Assembly: GCA_022826805.1 (NCBI GenBank)
Contig: JAJDUH010000040.1
Location: 1 to 50,190 of the forward strand
Direction of reading: 5' to 3'
Length of the DNA stretch: 50,190 bases
From: Candidatus Poribacteria bacterium
GTDB taxonomy: Bacteria; Poribacteria; WGA-4E; WGA-3G
Both the position numbers and the translations under genes were made by a program. Positions 8,184 to 16,136 of this stretch are shown piece by piece (the stretch's first letter is position 1; the number at the start of each line of letters is the position of its first letter). The notes beneath the pieces were generated by a model. The model searched no databases and was not told where the DNA came from. It saw only the letters and a program-made list of their open reading frames with translations.

Positions 8184-8212
8184 AGTTTACCATGTATCGG
8201 ATACAAAATCAA
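8184..8212 (-). promoter_or_regulatory. Candidate mod promoter with operator-like palindrome
   Basis: On the minus strand TTGATT (8212-8207) is followed after 17 bases by TAAACT (8189-8184). The spacer contains TGTATC-G-GATACA (8193-8205), a perfect 6-1-6 inverted repeat on the position where a repressor would block polymerase. The hexamers are only fair matches, so this is a moderate call. Confidence 0.45.
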
Positions 8213-8220
8213 GTGAAATG

Positions 8221-8287
8221 TTTATGGTGGATTTTAGAATTATTTTGACATTAGGCATGTGTCGGGAATCGGAGTTCCCTCCTACAA
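8221..8287. repeat. Two dispersed repeats in the mod/moeB divergent region
   Basis: 8221-8250 (tttatggtggattttagaat and following) recurs at 49826-49855 with 28 of 30 bases identical. 8262-8287 (around gaatcggagttccctcctac) recurs with 25 of 26 bases identical at 30123-30148, there inside a coding sequence. The second unit folds as GGGAA/TTCCC. The remainder of the 326-base gap 8106-8431 holds the two divergent promoters. Confidence 0.8.
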
Positions 8288-8317
8288 GAGGATTTTGAAT
8301 ACAAAAAAGAAAAAACA

Positions 8318-8346
8318 TTGACAAGATAATGGACTTATGATATAAT
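8318..8346 (+). promoter_or_regulatory. Consensus sigma-70 promoter for moeB
   Basis: TTGACA (8318-8323), a 17-base spacer and TATAAT (8341-8346) form a perfect consensus promoter 85 bases before the moeB start. It suggests strong constitutive expression. Confidence 0.85.
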
Positions 8347-8431
8347 TGCGCAAATGCAAGATACAAAACTTATGGAATGAGAATATGAAGACCTTGACTT
8401 TCATATTCCTTCTCCGCAGGAGAAAAATTTT

Positions 8432-9619
8432 ATGAAATCCTACAGGCAGATCGTTGAGGAAGCCAAAACAGAAATACCAGAAGTAACAGTTGATGAAGTA
8501 AAAACCGAACAGGAGCAAGACAGCAATTTCGTACTGCTGGATGTTCGCGATGAAGACGAATATCGCGCTGGCTACATCCCCAACGCTGTTCATGTCACAC
8601 GCGGGATGCTCGAATTTTCCGTTGAAAATTATATTCCCGACCGGGACCAAAAGGTCGTTGTATATTGTGCCGCCGGACTCCGTTCGCTTCTCGCTGCCAA
8701 ATCGCTCCGAGAAATGGGATATACCGACACCGTCTCTCTCGCAGGCGGATATCGGGATTGGATGTCCGCGGGTTACCCAACTGCACAGGATAAACCGATG
8801 TCACACGATCAACTCGATCGTTACAGTCGGCACTTTATGCTGACGGAAGTTGGGGAACAAGGACAAGCGAAACTTCTTGATGCCAAAGTCCTGCTTGTTG
8901 GTGCTGGTGGCTTGGGTTCACCGGCGGGTGTGTATCTCGGTGCTGCAGGTGTAGGTCATCTCGGTATTATTGATTCCGATGTTGTAGAACTCAGTAATCT
9001 CCAACGTCAGATACTTCATCGTACAGAATCAGTCGGTACCCCGAAGGTGCAATCGGCGACAACAACGATTAAGTCGTTGAATCCGGACATTGACATTACA
9101 CCCTACAATCTCCGTCTGACTACTGATAACGTTGAAGAAATCTTCTCGGAATACGATCTGATTGTGGATGGCTGCGATAACTTTGCCACCCGTTACCTTG
9201 TTAATGATGCAGCTGTGCTGCTGAACAAACCAGTCGTTCACGGGAGTATCTTCCAATTTGAAGGACAGGTCACGCTCTTTAAACCACACGAGGGCCCTTG
9301 CTATCGATGCATGTACCCGACACCACCGCCGCCGGGTCTGGTGCCGAGCTGAAGCGAGGCTGGAGTCCTGGGCGTGCTTCCAGGCGTAATTGGCGTCATG
9401 ATGGCAACTGAAGCGATTAAATACATCCTCGGTATCGGCGATCCCCTCATCGGCAGGCTCGTTCTCTATGATGCGTTGGGTATGACGTACCGCGAGATGA
9501 AAATCAACCGAGATGAGAATTGTCCGCTTTGCGGTGATAACCCAGTCATTACAGAACTGATTGATGATTACGATGCTGCGGCGGAGAATCCAGAAACCTT
9601 CGCGCCCGCGGCTGACTAA
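8432..9619 (+). CDS. moeB: Rhodanese-MoeB fusion, candidate selenoprotein (UGA at catalytic Cys)
   Basis: Read through an internal TGA (9350-9352) this gives 395 residues. Residues 30-115 are a rhodanese domain with active-site loop CAAGLRS (C79). Residues 125-380 are a ThiF/MoeB adenylyltransferase: nucleotide loop GAGGLGS at 157-163, D181, zinc pairs CYRC (290/293) and CPLC (364/367). MoeB-type E1 enzymes adenylate the C-terminus of a ubiquitin-like sulfur carrier. Residue 307, encoded by TGA, falls in VPS-x-SEAGVLG, where homologues have the catalytic cysteine (VPSCAEAG). The frame continues without other damage, and a SECIS-like hairpin follows. AGGAG at 8418-8422 supports the ATG at 8432. 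If TGA acts as a stop, the product is a 306-residue protein lacking the second zinc pair. A nonsense mutation is the alternative. Confidence 0.85.
9353..9389 (+). promoter_or_regulatory. Candidate bacterial SECIS element
   Basis: CCTGG (9367-9371) pairs perfectly with CCAGG (9380-9384) around the eight-base loop GCGTGCTT. The first loop base is G, 20 bases after the UGA. As I recall, bacterial SECIS models ask for a stem-loop with a G among the first loop bases roughly 16-37 bases downstream of the UGA, and this meets them. An alternative, wider pairing CTGGA (9360-9364) with TCCAG (9379-9383) is also possible. Confidence 0.5.
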
Positions 9620-9653
9620 CATTAGATGGAAACAATCACGAGGAGAAACGAAT

Positions 9654-9896
9654 ATGCTGCCTTGCCCTGATTGCAATAACCCGCTAACGCAGTTCCCAAT
9701 TGAAAACAACGATGTAGATATGATGAGTTGTGACAGTTGTTATGGCGTATGGCTTGTCTATCCGGGTGATGACCTTGAGCGCGTCGACAACGTCACTTTT
9801 GATGAGCTTGTTGAAGCATACGGCACGGAGTATCCTATTGATGTGGATCCGAGTACAGTGGAACTTCCTGAGCCAGTTGAAGATGCTTTGATGTAG
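9654..9896 (+). CDS. Small TFIIB-type zinc-ribbon protein
   Basis: An 80-residue protein with CPDC at residues 4-7 and CDSC near 26-29, i.e. one zinc ribbon followed by an acidic tail. It resembles the zf-TFIIB small proteins (PF13453), whose role is unknown. The ATG at 9654 has AGGAGA at 9641-9646. It follows moeB by 34 bases, in the same direction, and is probably cotranscribed. An acidic C-terminus (about 12 Asp/Glu in 45 residues) is notable. Function unknown. Confidence 0.75.
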   Translation: MLPCPDCNNPLTQFPIENNDVDMMSCDSCYGVWLVYPGDDLERVDNVTFDELVEAYGTEYPIDVDPSTVELPEPVEDALM

Positions 9897-9978
9897 TTTG
9901 AAAAGTACGATAAATGTGTAAAAACTCGATCAAAACATTGAAAGAAGAAAAAAGTAGCATTTTTCTTTCTGATTGTGC

Positions 9979-9984
9979 TATAAT
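9979..9984 (+). promoter_or_regulatory. -10 box upstream of the CBM-like gene
   Basis: A perfect TATAAT, preceded by TGTGC, lies 34 bases before the next start codon. No good -35 is seen at 17 bases. An A-rich/T-rich pair just upstream (about 9940-9968) could be a weak terminator for the zinc-ribbon gene. Confidence 0.45.
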
Positions 9985-10017
9985 AATTCCAATCCACTTT
10001 TCTAAGGAGGTTTGTTG

Positions 10018-10722
10018 ATGCGAACTATCATTTTGTTGACGGTTTTAAGCTTAATTGCTCTGCCCGCATTCGCACAAAAATATATCAGTTGGGAAGCGGA
10101 AAACTTTAACGATTCAAACGGCACGAAATTTGAGGTCTTTGAAGTCCCATCCGATCACCCAGGTAACGCAGCTGAAAGCGTAGACGATTACAGCGTCACA
10201 GAAGCGTCGGGTGGTGCTTATATCGGTTCACATAACGGTGCTACAAACGATGGCGGTGACTGGGTAAAATATGAATTCTCAGTCGCAGCAGACGATTGGC
10301 ATTTCTGGGGACGCGTTATCGCCCCTTCAGTTGGTGATAACTCTGTCTATTGGGCATTCGATACCCCTGATGGCGATATCGCCTCTACCAATGATGCTAC
10401 GATGAACATCTGGGATTTCTTCGAAGTAGAATCACTTCGGGTTAACTACACAACCGATTGGGTCTGGTTCCGATTGAATACACGTGACGGTCCATTTGAA
10501 GGCACCGAACCTGTCCAACACGGCGACGATCCGGTTCCTGTGGAACTGTCCGATGGAGATCACACACTGCATCTGGCGCATCGCGAAGATGGCACATACA
10601 TCGATAAGATTTTCGCGACAACGGATGTCGAGTTCGATCCGAATGAAACTGACCCACAGACTGCTGTTGAAGCGCAAAATAAACTCACTACGACTTGGGG
10701 CTCGCTTAAAGGCGGATTCTAA
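10018..10722 (+). CDS. Secreted CBM6-like carbohydrate-binding protein
   Basis: A 234-residue exported protein. Residues 1-19 are a signal peptide (hydrophobic stretch ending LPAFAQ). The rest is beta-rich with WEAENF near 24-29, GGAYIG, DWVKYEF and a late DGDHTLHLAHREDGTYIDKI segment, the usual pattern of CBM6-type modules. The last 16 residues, NKLTTTWGSLKGGF, closely match the tail of the protein at 17746-18657 (NKLATTWGKLKSIR), which suggests a shared C-terminal handling signal. The ATG at 10018 follows AGGAGG (10005-10010) by seven bases. The ligand is unknown. Confidence 0.75.
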   Translation: MRTIILLTVLSLIALPAFAQKYISWEAENFNDSNGTKFEVFEVPSDHPGNAAESVDDYSVTEASGGAYIGSHNGATNDGGDWVKYEFSVAADDWHFWGRVIAPSVGDNSVYWAFDTPDGDIASTNDATMNIWDFFEVESLRVNYTTDWVWFRLNTRDGPFEGTEPVQHGDDPVPVELSDGDHTLHLAHREDGTYIDKIFATTDVEFDPNETDPQTAVEAQNKLTTTWGSLKGGF

Positions 10723-10740
10723 TAAGTAGAATAGACCCTT

Positions 10741-10775
10741 AAAGGCACTCACTCGTTGGGTGCCTTTATTTGTTT
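10741..10775 (+). terminator. Rho-independent terminator
   Basis: AAAGGCAC (10741-10748) pairs with GTGCCTTT (10760-10767), followed by ATTTGTTT. It lies about 20 bases after the CBM-like gene and separates it from cysC. Confidence 0.85.
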
Positions 10776-10803
10776 AACATCAATGTGAGACAGATGATTT
10801 GTG

Positions 10804-10832
10804 TTGACATAAGGTTTATTTGCGCGTATAAT
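10804..10832 (+). promoter_or_regulatory. Consensus sigma-70 promoter for cysC
   Basis: TTGACA (10804-10809), a 17-base spacer and TATAAT (10827-10832). Transcription would start about 75 bases before the cysC start codon. Confidence 0.85.
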
Positions 10833-10914
10833 AGTACAGTGATTACCCTTGATTATAGAGGCGTGTTGGAAAGCCTCAATTTTTTGAATTTTTAAGATAT
10901 GTGAGGAAAATCGA

Positions 10915-11532
10915 TTGGCTCAACAGAAAGCAACTAACATCACGTGGCACGAAGCGATTGTCACAGTAGAAGATAGGGAAAGATTGTTGAATCAGAAGGG
11001 TTGTGTGATTTGGTTCACTGGACTCTCTGGTTCTGGTAAATCGACATTGGCAAATGCAGTTGAACAGTTGCTGCATCAGCAGAACCATCATACATACGTT
11101 TTAGATGGCGATAACGTTCGTCACGGACTAAACAAAAATTTAGGTTTCTCACCAGAGGACCGCGAGGAAAACATCCGTCGGATCGGGGAAGTGGCGAAAC
11201 TTTTTGCGGACGCTGGTACTATCGTTATGACAGCCTTCATCTCACCGTACCGCACTGACAGAGATCAAGCACGAGAGCTTATTGCCGAAGGTAGATTCGT
11301 TGAAGTTTTCGTCGATTGCCCACTCGATGTTTGCGAAGAACGCGATACGAAAGGCTTATACAAAAAAGCACGCGCTGGAGAGATTAAGGAGTTTACAGGC
11401 ATCAGTGCGCCTTATGAATCGCCTCTTGATCCTGAAGTCACGGTGAATACGGCGGAACTCTCTCTCGAAGAATCTGCACAGGCAGTCATAGCGTCCCTTG
11501 TGAAAACTGGCTTAGTTCCTGCCGACAATTAG
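10915..11532 (+). CDS. cysC: Adenylylsulfate kinase
   Basis: A 205-residue APS kinase, which phosphorylates adenosine 5'-phosphosulfate to PAPS in sulfate activation. Walker A is GLSGSGKS at residues 36-43. [27 protein letters not shown] and [13 protein letters not shown] are the family's APS-binding and lid motifs, and the length is typical. No fused ATP sulfurylase domain and no cysDN neighbour are present here. The start is a TTG with GAGG eight bases upstream; no nearby ATG fits. PAPS made here could serve sulfotransferases or sulfate assimilation, but the window does not say which. Confidence 0.93.
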   Translation: MAQQKATNITWHEAIVTVEDRERLLNQKGCVIWFTGLSGSGKSTLANAVEQLLHQQNHHTYVLDGDNVRHGLNKNLGFSPEDREENIRRIGEVAKLFADAGTIVMTAFISPYRTDRDQARELIAEGRFVEVFVDCPLDVCEERDTKGLYKKARAGEIKEFTGISAPYESPLDPEVTVNTAELSLEESAQAVIASLVKTGLVPADN

Positions 11533-11586
11533 AAAACGAAAAGGGGCTTTCCGCGGCGCCAGAGGTGCTACGGAGATGACCTAAAG

Positions 11587-12405
11587 ATGGAATCAGTTAT
11601 TAATGACTTCAATGCAAACGGCTTCTCTATCCTTCACGGTATTTTGGAATCCACTGTGCTGAAAGCGGTCAAGCACGAATGTGAAGCATTAGTCGCCGAA
11701 CTTGCAGTGCAACGGCACTCGCAAGGAAAACTGATAAACACCTATTCTGATGCCCCTTTTGAAACTCGTCTGATGCTGCTCTATGAAGACTACCCAGACG
11801 AGAATCCGAGTATCTTTCGCCCAGAACTACATCGGGAAGGATTTTTCGGTGTATTCACACATCCTACCCTGCTTGAACTTGCACACGCGATCCTCGGCCC
11901 AGAGATCCGATTGTACCCGAACTATTCTGTCCGTCCGAAGCTGCCAGAGAACAAACGAACGGAGGTGTTGTGGCACCAAGATGCTGGCTACACCTCCGAG
12001 ACAGCGGATGTTCTTCGGATGATGAACGTCTGGACACCTTTAGTGCCAGTCAATGTTGAGAATGGGTGCATGGAATTTATTCCAGGAAGCCACAAATGGG
12101 GCGTTGTTCCACACGAGAAAGACGAATACTACCTACGTATCCACGACGATTACATCAAACCTGTCGAAGCAGATGCCGTTCAGATAGAGATTGTCCCAGG
12201 GGATGTCGTTATTTTTAGTAATCTTTTATTTCACCGTGGATTGCCAAACCGAGCAGGACAGGTCCGATGGAGTTTAGATTTCCGTTACCAAGATGCCAGA
12301 CAGCCGACGCTCCGCACGACCCAAGGGCATCTACTCCGTTCAGAAAGTACACCAGAAGTGGTTGTTCAGGATGCTAAAATGTGGTCGGAACTTGAATTTC
12401 AGTAA
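11587..12405 (+). CDS. Phytanoyl-CoA dioxygenase family (PhyH-like) oxygenase
   Basis: A 272-residue Fe(II)/2-oxoglutarate-dependent oxygenase. The metal triad is visible as H130-x-D132 (LWHQDAGY) and H216 (LLFHRGLP), with R227 or R233 for 2-oxoglutarate. MNVWTPLVPVNVENGCMEFIPGSHK is the classic PhyH core. Substrate unknown; bacterial members hydroxylate many small molecules. It starts 54 bases after cysC and is followed by the FAH and DSD1-like genes in the same direction, so it may belong to a catabolic operon. Confidence 0.88.
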   Translation: MESVINDFNANGFSILHGILESTVLKAVKHECEALVAELAVQRHSQGKLINTYSDAPFETRLMLLYEDYPDENPSIFRPELHREGFFGVFTHPTLLELAHAILGPEIRLYPNYSVRPKLPENKRTEVLWHQDAGYTSETADVLRMMNVWTPLVPVNVENGCMEFIPGSHKWGVVPHEKDEYYLRIHDDYIKPVEADAVQIEIVPGDVVIFSNLLFHRGLPNRAGQVRWSLDFRYQDARQPTLRTTQGHLLRSESTPEVVVQDAKMWSELEFQ

Positions 12406-12432
12406 ATAATTTTTTGTGTAAGGACAAACAGA

Positions 12433-13386
12433 ATGAAACTCATTCAATTTCATCTACCGAACTTAGGCAAGCGGGTTGGGATTGTTACCCGCGAGGAAGA
12501 AGTAATAGACGTAACGAGCGAAGAGTCACCGGGTGTATTAGAGGTGCTGGAACTCGCGCACCGAGAGCAGGTGAGTCTCGGTGTAATACTCGCTGATATC
12601 CAAGAGAAGGTGGCGACACCTGCCCCGATGCAACTCCAGGCACACCCTGATGCGGCGGATGCAACAACCGAATCAGACGAGCTGACACTGAAAAAATTAG
12701 ATGTTGCCCCCGCTGAAAATGTTCCCCATCTTCTGTCACCAATTGATTCTCCCGAAGTATGGGGGTGCGGTGTAACCTACAAACGGAGTGCGGATATGCG
12801 TGACGACGACAGTGAACAGGATATTTATAGTCGTGTCTATCACGCAGACCGTCCTGAAATATTCTTTAAGGCGACGCCTTCACGCTGCGTTGGTCCTAAC
12901 GGCTTTATCGGCATTCGCAGCGATTCTGCGCTAACAGCAACGGAGCCAGAACTTGCTTACGTCCTCGGTGACGATGGAGAAATTATCGGATATACGCTCT
13001 GCAACGACGTATCTGCCTGGGACATTGAACGGGACAACCCGCTCTATCTACCACAATCGAAAGTTTTTTATGGATGCTGTGCACTGGGTCCGATGTTTGT
13101 CACACCATCCGAACTGGACGACCCTTACAATTTGGATATGCAGTGTACCGTTCTTCGTGGCGATGAAGTTATCTATGAAGGCGGCGTGAACACCTCTCAA
13201 ATCAATTGGAAATTCGAACAACTCACTGAATTCCTGATGCGAGATAACCCAATTCCATTTGGGACAGTCGTTTCGACTGGCACTGGTATCATCGTACCGA
13301 ACGATCTCCCTCTTGCTGCCGGTGACGTCGTTAAGATAGAAATTGACGGGTTCGGCACTTTATCAAACCCTGTAAAACAGCTTTAG
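12433..13386 (+). CDS. Fumarylacetoacetate hydrolase (FAH) family enzyme
   Basis: A 317-residue protein with a C-terminal FAH fold. GCGVTYKRSADMR near 111-123, a metal-ligand set E171-x-E173 and D192 (EPELAYVL and NDVSAWD), and FKATPSRCVG are visible. The segment YSRVYHADRPEIFFKAT resembles FAH-type 2-keto-3-deoxy-pentonate dehydratases (XylX-like), so a sugar-acid dehydratase is a good guess, but hydrolase or decarboxylase activity cannot be excluded. The gene ends 12 bases before the next start, and the C-terminal domain is complete. Confidence 0.82.
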   Translation: MKLIQFHLPNLGKRVGIVTREEEVIDVTSEESPGVLEVLELAHREQVSLGVILADIQEKVATPAPMQLQAHPDAADATTESDELTLKKLDVAPAENVPHLLSPIDSPEVWGCGVTYKRSADMRDDDSEQDIYSRVYHADRPEIFFKATPSRCVGPNGFIGIRSDSALTATEPELAYVLGDDGEIIGYTLCNDVSAWDIERDNPLYLPQSKVFYGCCALGPMFVTPSELDDPYNLDMQCTVLRGDEVIYEGGVNTSQINWKFEQLTEFLMRDNPIPFGTVVSTGTGIIVPNDLPLAAGDVVKIEIDGFGTLSNPVKQL

Positions 13387-13398
13387 GAGAACAGCAGC

Positions 13399-14526
13399 AT
13401 GAACCTCGATCAGGATACACAGCGTAGCGAGCCTTTTATTGGTATGCACAAAACGGAGTTGGATACGCCTGCCTTGCTCATTGATTTGGATAAATTTGAA
13501 GCCAATATCCAGACGATGGCGGCTTACTTTAGCACAGTGAACGCGATGTTGAGGCCTCATATGAAAACGCATAAAACGCCGATTATCGCGCATAAACAGA
13601 TTGCATCAGGTGCCATCGGGGTTACGTGTGCGAAACTGGGTGAGGCAGAAGCGGCGATTCATGCAGGGATTCGTGATGTGCTAATTGCCAACCAAATTGT
13701 CGGTAAACAGAAGATCGCGCGCCTCATCAACCTCGCAAGACATTCAGAAATCATGGTGGCGGTCGATAGCGCACAGAACGTGCAAGCTATCTCAGAAGCA
13801 GCATCAGCAAAAGGTGCCCACGTCAGAATGTTAGTGGAAGTTAATATTGGTATGGATCGGTGCGGTGTTGAACCGGGAAAACCAGCACTGGAACTGGCAA
13901 ATGTGATACATCAAAGCGCAAATGTGAGTTTTGAGGGCTTAATGGGCTATGAGGGACATACTGTCTCAAGACCGGATCGAGTGGAACGGAATGCAGCTGC
14001 GCGCGCCGCTATGCAACTTTTGTTGGATACGAAAGATCACCTTGAAAAACATGACGTGGCGGTTCCTATCATGAGCGGCGGTGGCACTGGAACCTTTAAC
14101 ATTACCGGCAGTATTCCTGAAATGACAGAGGTGCAAGCAGGTTCTTATGTATTCATGGATTCCACTTACCGAAATGTAGAAGGTGTTGGAGAGCACTTCA
14201 ACTGCTCATTATCAGTTTTGGCTACCGTTGTGAGTTGTCCATCCCCGGATCGAATTATAGTGGATACGGGCTTGAAAGTACTCGCCAAAGAATTTGGTAT
14301 TCCGCAACCTGTTGGTGTAACAGGGGTAGAGATGACAGGACTCTCTGAAGAGCACGGAAAGATGCAGGTATCCGACGAAAATGTTTCCTTCAATCCTGGG
14401 GATAAACTCGAAATTTTACCAAGCCACTGTTGTACAACGGTGAATCTCCACGACAGATATTACGGCATCCGCAACGGAATCGTCGAATCTGTGTGGGAAA
14501 TAGCAGCGAGAGGAAAAGCCCAATAA
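13399..14526 (+). CDS. DSD1-like PLP enzyme (D-threonine aldolase / D-serine dehydratase family)
   Basis: A 375-residue fold-type III PLP protein: alanine-racemase-like N-terminal barrel with the PLP lysine in [10 protein letters not shown] (K56), a phosphate region at SGGGTGTFN near 219-227, and a C-terminal HCC motif (H343, C345) that in DSD1-type enzymes binds zinc. Members act on D-serine, D-threonine or beta-hydroxy-aspartate. It is 12 bases after the FAH gene and its stop overlaps the ybjQ start (TAATG), so the three form an operon. Substrate unresolved. Confidence 0.83.
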   Translation: MNLDQDTQRSEPFIGMHKTELDTPALLIDLDKFEANIQTMAAYFSTVNAMLRPHMKTHKTPIIAHKQIASGAIGVTCAKLGEAEAAIHAGIRDVLIANQIVGKQKIARLINLARHSEIMVAVDSAQNVQAISEAASAKGAHVRMLVEVNIGMDRCGVEPGKPALELANVIHQSANVSFEGLMGYEGHTVSRPDRVERNAAARAAMQLLLDTKDHLEKHDVAVPIMSGGGTGTFNITGSIPEMTEVQAGSYVFMDSTYRNVEGVGEHFNCSLSVLATVVSCPSPDRIIVDTGLKVLAKEFGIPQPVGVTGVEMTGLSEEHGKMQVSDENVSFNPGDKLEILPSHCCTTVNLHDRYYGIRNGIVESVWEIAARGKAQ

Positions 14527-14846
14527 TGATTACAACGACTACGCATACTATCGAAGGCAGACACATTCGGCAATATATCGGACTTGTTACGGGTGAAGCG
14601 ATCATGGGTGCGAATATCCTTCGTGATTTTATGGCAGGTATTACCGATCTTGTCGGTGGTAGATCAGATGCCTACGAAAGTAAATTAGCCGATGCACGTG
14701 AGACAGCCATCCAAGAGATGCAAGACGAAGCACGGCGCAAAAGTGCGGATGCCGTCGTCGGTATTGACATCGACTATCAGGTCCTGGGTGCCAACAACGG
14801 TATGTTGATGGTAACGGCGACTGGAACAGCTGTTAAAATCGAATAA
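14526..14846 (+). CDS. ybjQ: YbjQ/UPF0145 family protein
   Basis: A 106-residue UPF0145 protein, with the family's features [17 protein letters not shown] near 20-35, a basic/acidic helix containing [11 protein letters not shown], and [12 protein letters not shown] near 75-86. The fold is a heavy-metal-associated-like pentamer in solved homologues; function unknown. The ATG at 14526 shares its A with the previous stop (TAATG), typical translational coupling. Confidence 0.87.
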   Translation: MITTTTHTIEGRHIRQYIGLVTGEAIMGANILRDFMAGITDLVGGRSDAYESKLADARETAIQEMQDEARRKSADAVVGIDIDYQVLGANNGMLMVTATGTAVKIE

Positions 14847-14940
14847 GATCCTTTATATCTGTGATACATTCGGGATGCTTGATTTGTAACCTCGCGAGGA
14901 CAGCCCCGTAAAAACACAGCATTACATAGGAGAAAAATTC

Positions 14941-16119
14941 ATGCAGATGCCAACCCCGAACTTTAAGTTACAAACTATCCTGAAACCTTATTATCTTTTC
15001 AGTCTGCTTGTTGTGGGCACAGTAATATTGTTACAAGCACCTGTGGAAGGATACATAGCCAAACGGTATACTATTAGACAAATCGTTGCGGAAAGCACCA
15101 ATGTTGTATTCGGCACCGTCATTGAGGTTAACACCAAACGGAAAACAGCAAAAATCAAGGTCGAAGAAAACCTCAAAGGGAGTAGCGAATTCCAAGAGAT
15201 TAAGATTCGGTTTGATGTCTATAAAGGAGAAACGGACTACAGAGAAGAGATTATCCGTTTCCTGAGAAAAGACGAACCAATCATTGTCTTCTACCTGAAA
15301 GATGGGAGACGCATTGACAGCCTCGCACACACAAGAGGGAAATGGTTTCAGACCCAAGTCACAAAACCACGGGATAAAGACTGGGGTTGGTGGTTGTTTA
15401 CACACTTTGAGAAATATCTCAACAGGGACAAGGTCTCAAGGCGAGATTCAACAGAGAACTTTCAAGCAGAATTACGCGGTCTACTCAGCGGAGAGGCTCT
15501 TCAACTTCTGCTACTTAAAACAGATAGGTACGAGTCGGAACCGCGCGCTATTGCCGAACTTGATGCCGTAGCAGACTTTGGCTTTGTTTATCATTCGACA
15601 ACCGACCGAAATCTGCCAACACTCGGCGAAGCAAATATTCTGTGGCTCGGTTTTCGCTCACTCTCCGAAGGCAGATACCGGCTTAATAGGGAACAAGAGA
15701 AGCGAATCAAAGAATTTGTTAAGAACGGCGGGATTGTCATTTCCTCTGGACAGGATAGCGATGATGACCGTCCATGTGGTTCTGGTTGGTTACCTGAACC
15801 TCTTAAAGGTGTGGAAAGTCGAACCCGAAACGATTTCCAAGTGACCTCTCATGCGGGTGAACTTTTTAAGGCACCGAACCGTATCCGATCTGGACAACTT
15901 TCGCTTGATGATTCATGGCGAGGATGGAACGAGAAATATCAGATATTGGCAACGACTAACAATGGTAAAGAGATTGCTGTCGCCAAACTCAGGTATGGAA
16001 AAGGGATGTATCTAATCACGAGTCTCCACAATCAGAGGCGCGAGCAAATATCTAAAAACCGTCGGATGCTTGAGAACTTGGTACATTTCGCTGTAGGATT
16101 TCTGGAAGAGGTTAAGTAA
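14941..16119 (+). CDS. Exported protein of unknown function with GATase-like C-terminal region
   Basis: A 392-residue protein. A hydrophobic segment at about residues 17-34 (YYLFSLLVVGTVILLQAP) is a signal or anchor. Residues 40-130 form a beta-rich module similar to those in secreted proteins that measure VFGTVIEVN-type small domains; residues 195-390 contain LWLGFRSLSEG, FVKNGGIVISSG and GKGMYLITSL, the spacing of a DUF4159/DUF4350-like glutamine-amidotransferase-like fold without an obvious catalytic Cys. AGGAG eight bases upstream supports the ATG. It begins 17 bases before the next gene and may be cotranscribed. I do not recognise a specific function. Confidence 0.6.
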   Translation: MQMPTPNFKLQTILKPYYLFSLLVVGTVILLQAPVEGYIAKRYTIRQIVAESTNVVFGTVIEVNTKRKTAKIKVEENLKGSSEFQEIKIRFDVYKGETDYREEIIRFLRKDEPIIVFYLKDGRRIDSLAHTRGKWFQTQVTKPRDKDWGWWLFTHFEKYLNRDKVSRRDSTENFQAELRGLLSGEALQLLLLKTDRYESEPRAIAELDAVADFGFVYHSTTDRNLPTLGEANILWLGFRSLSEGRYRLNREQEKRIKEFVKNGGIVISSGQDSDDDRPCGSGWLPEPLKGVESRTRNDFQVTSHAGELFKAPNRIRSGQLSLDDSWRGWNEKYQILATTNNGKEIAVAKLRYGKGMYLITSLHNQRREQISKNRRMLENLVHFAVGFLEEVK

Positions 16120-16136
16120 ACGTCGAGGAATCACCG

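Noticed and set aside
9374..9619. Separate gene starting at a GTG within moeB after the UGA
   Set aside because: No ribosome site, and its sequence is the C-terminal half of the same adenylyltransferase, so it is the same gene with a recoded UGA.
9029..9709. 226-residue minus-strand open frame across moeB
   Set aside because: It is antisense to the conserved ThiF fold and has no coding support; it arises from the read-through frame's base composition.
14890..14899. CCTCGCGAGG palindrome as an operator before 14941
   Set aside because: Ten-base palindrome only, no repeat copies nearby and no promoter elements around it; it may be part of the repeat family core.
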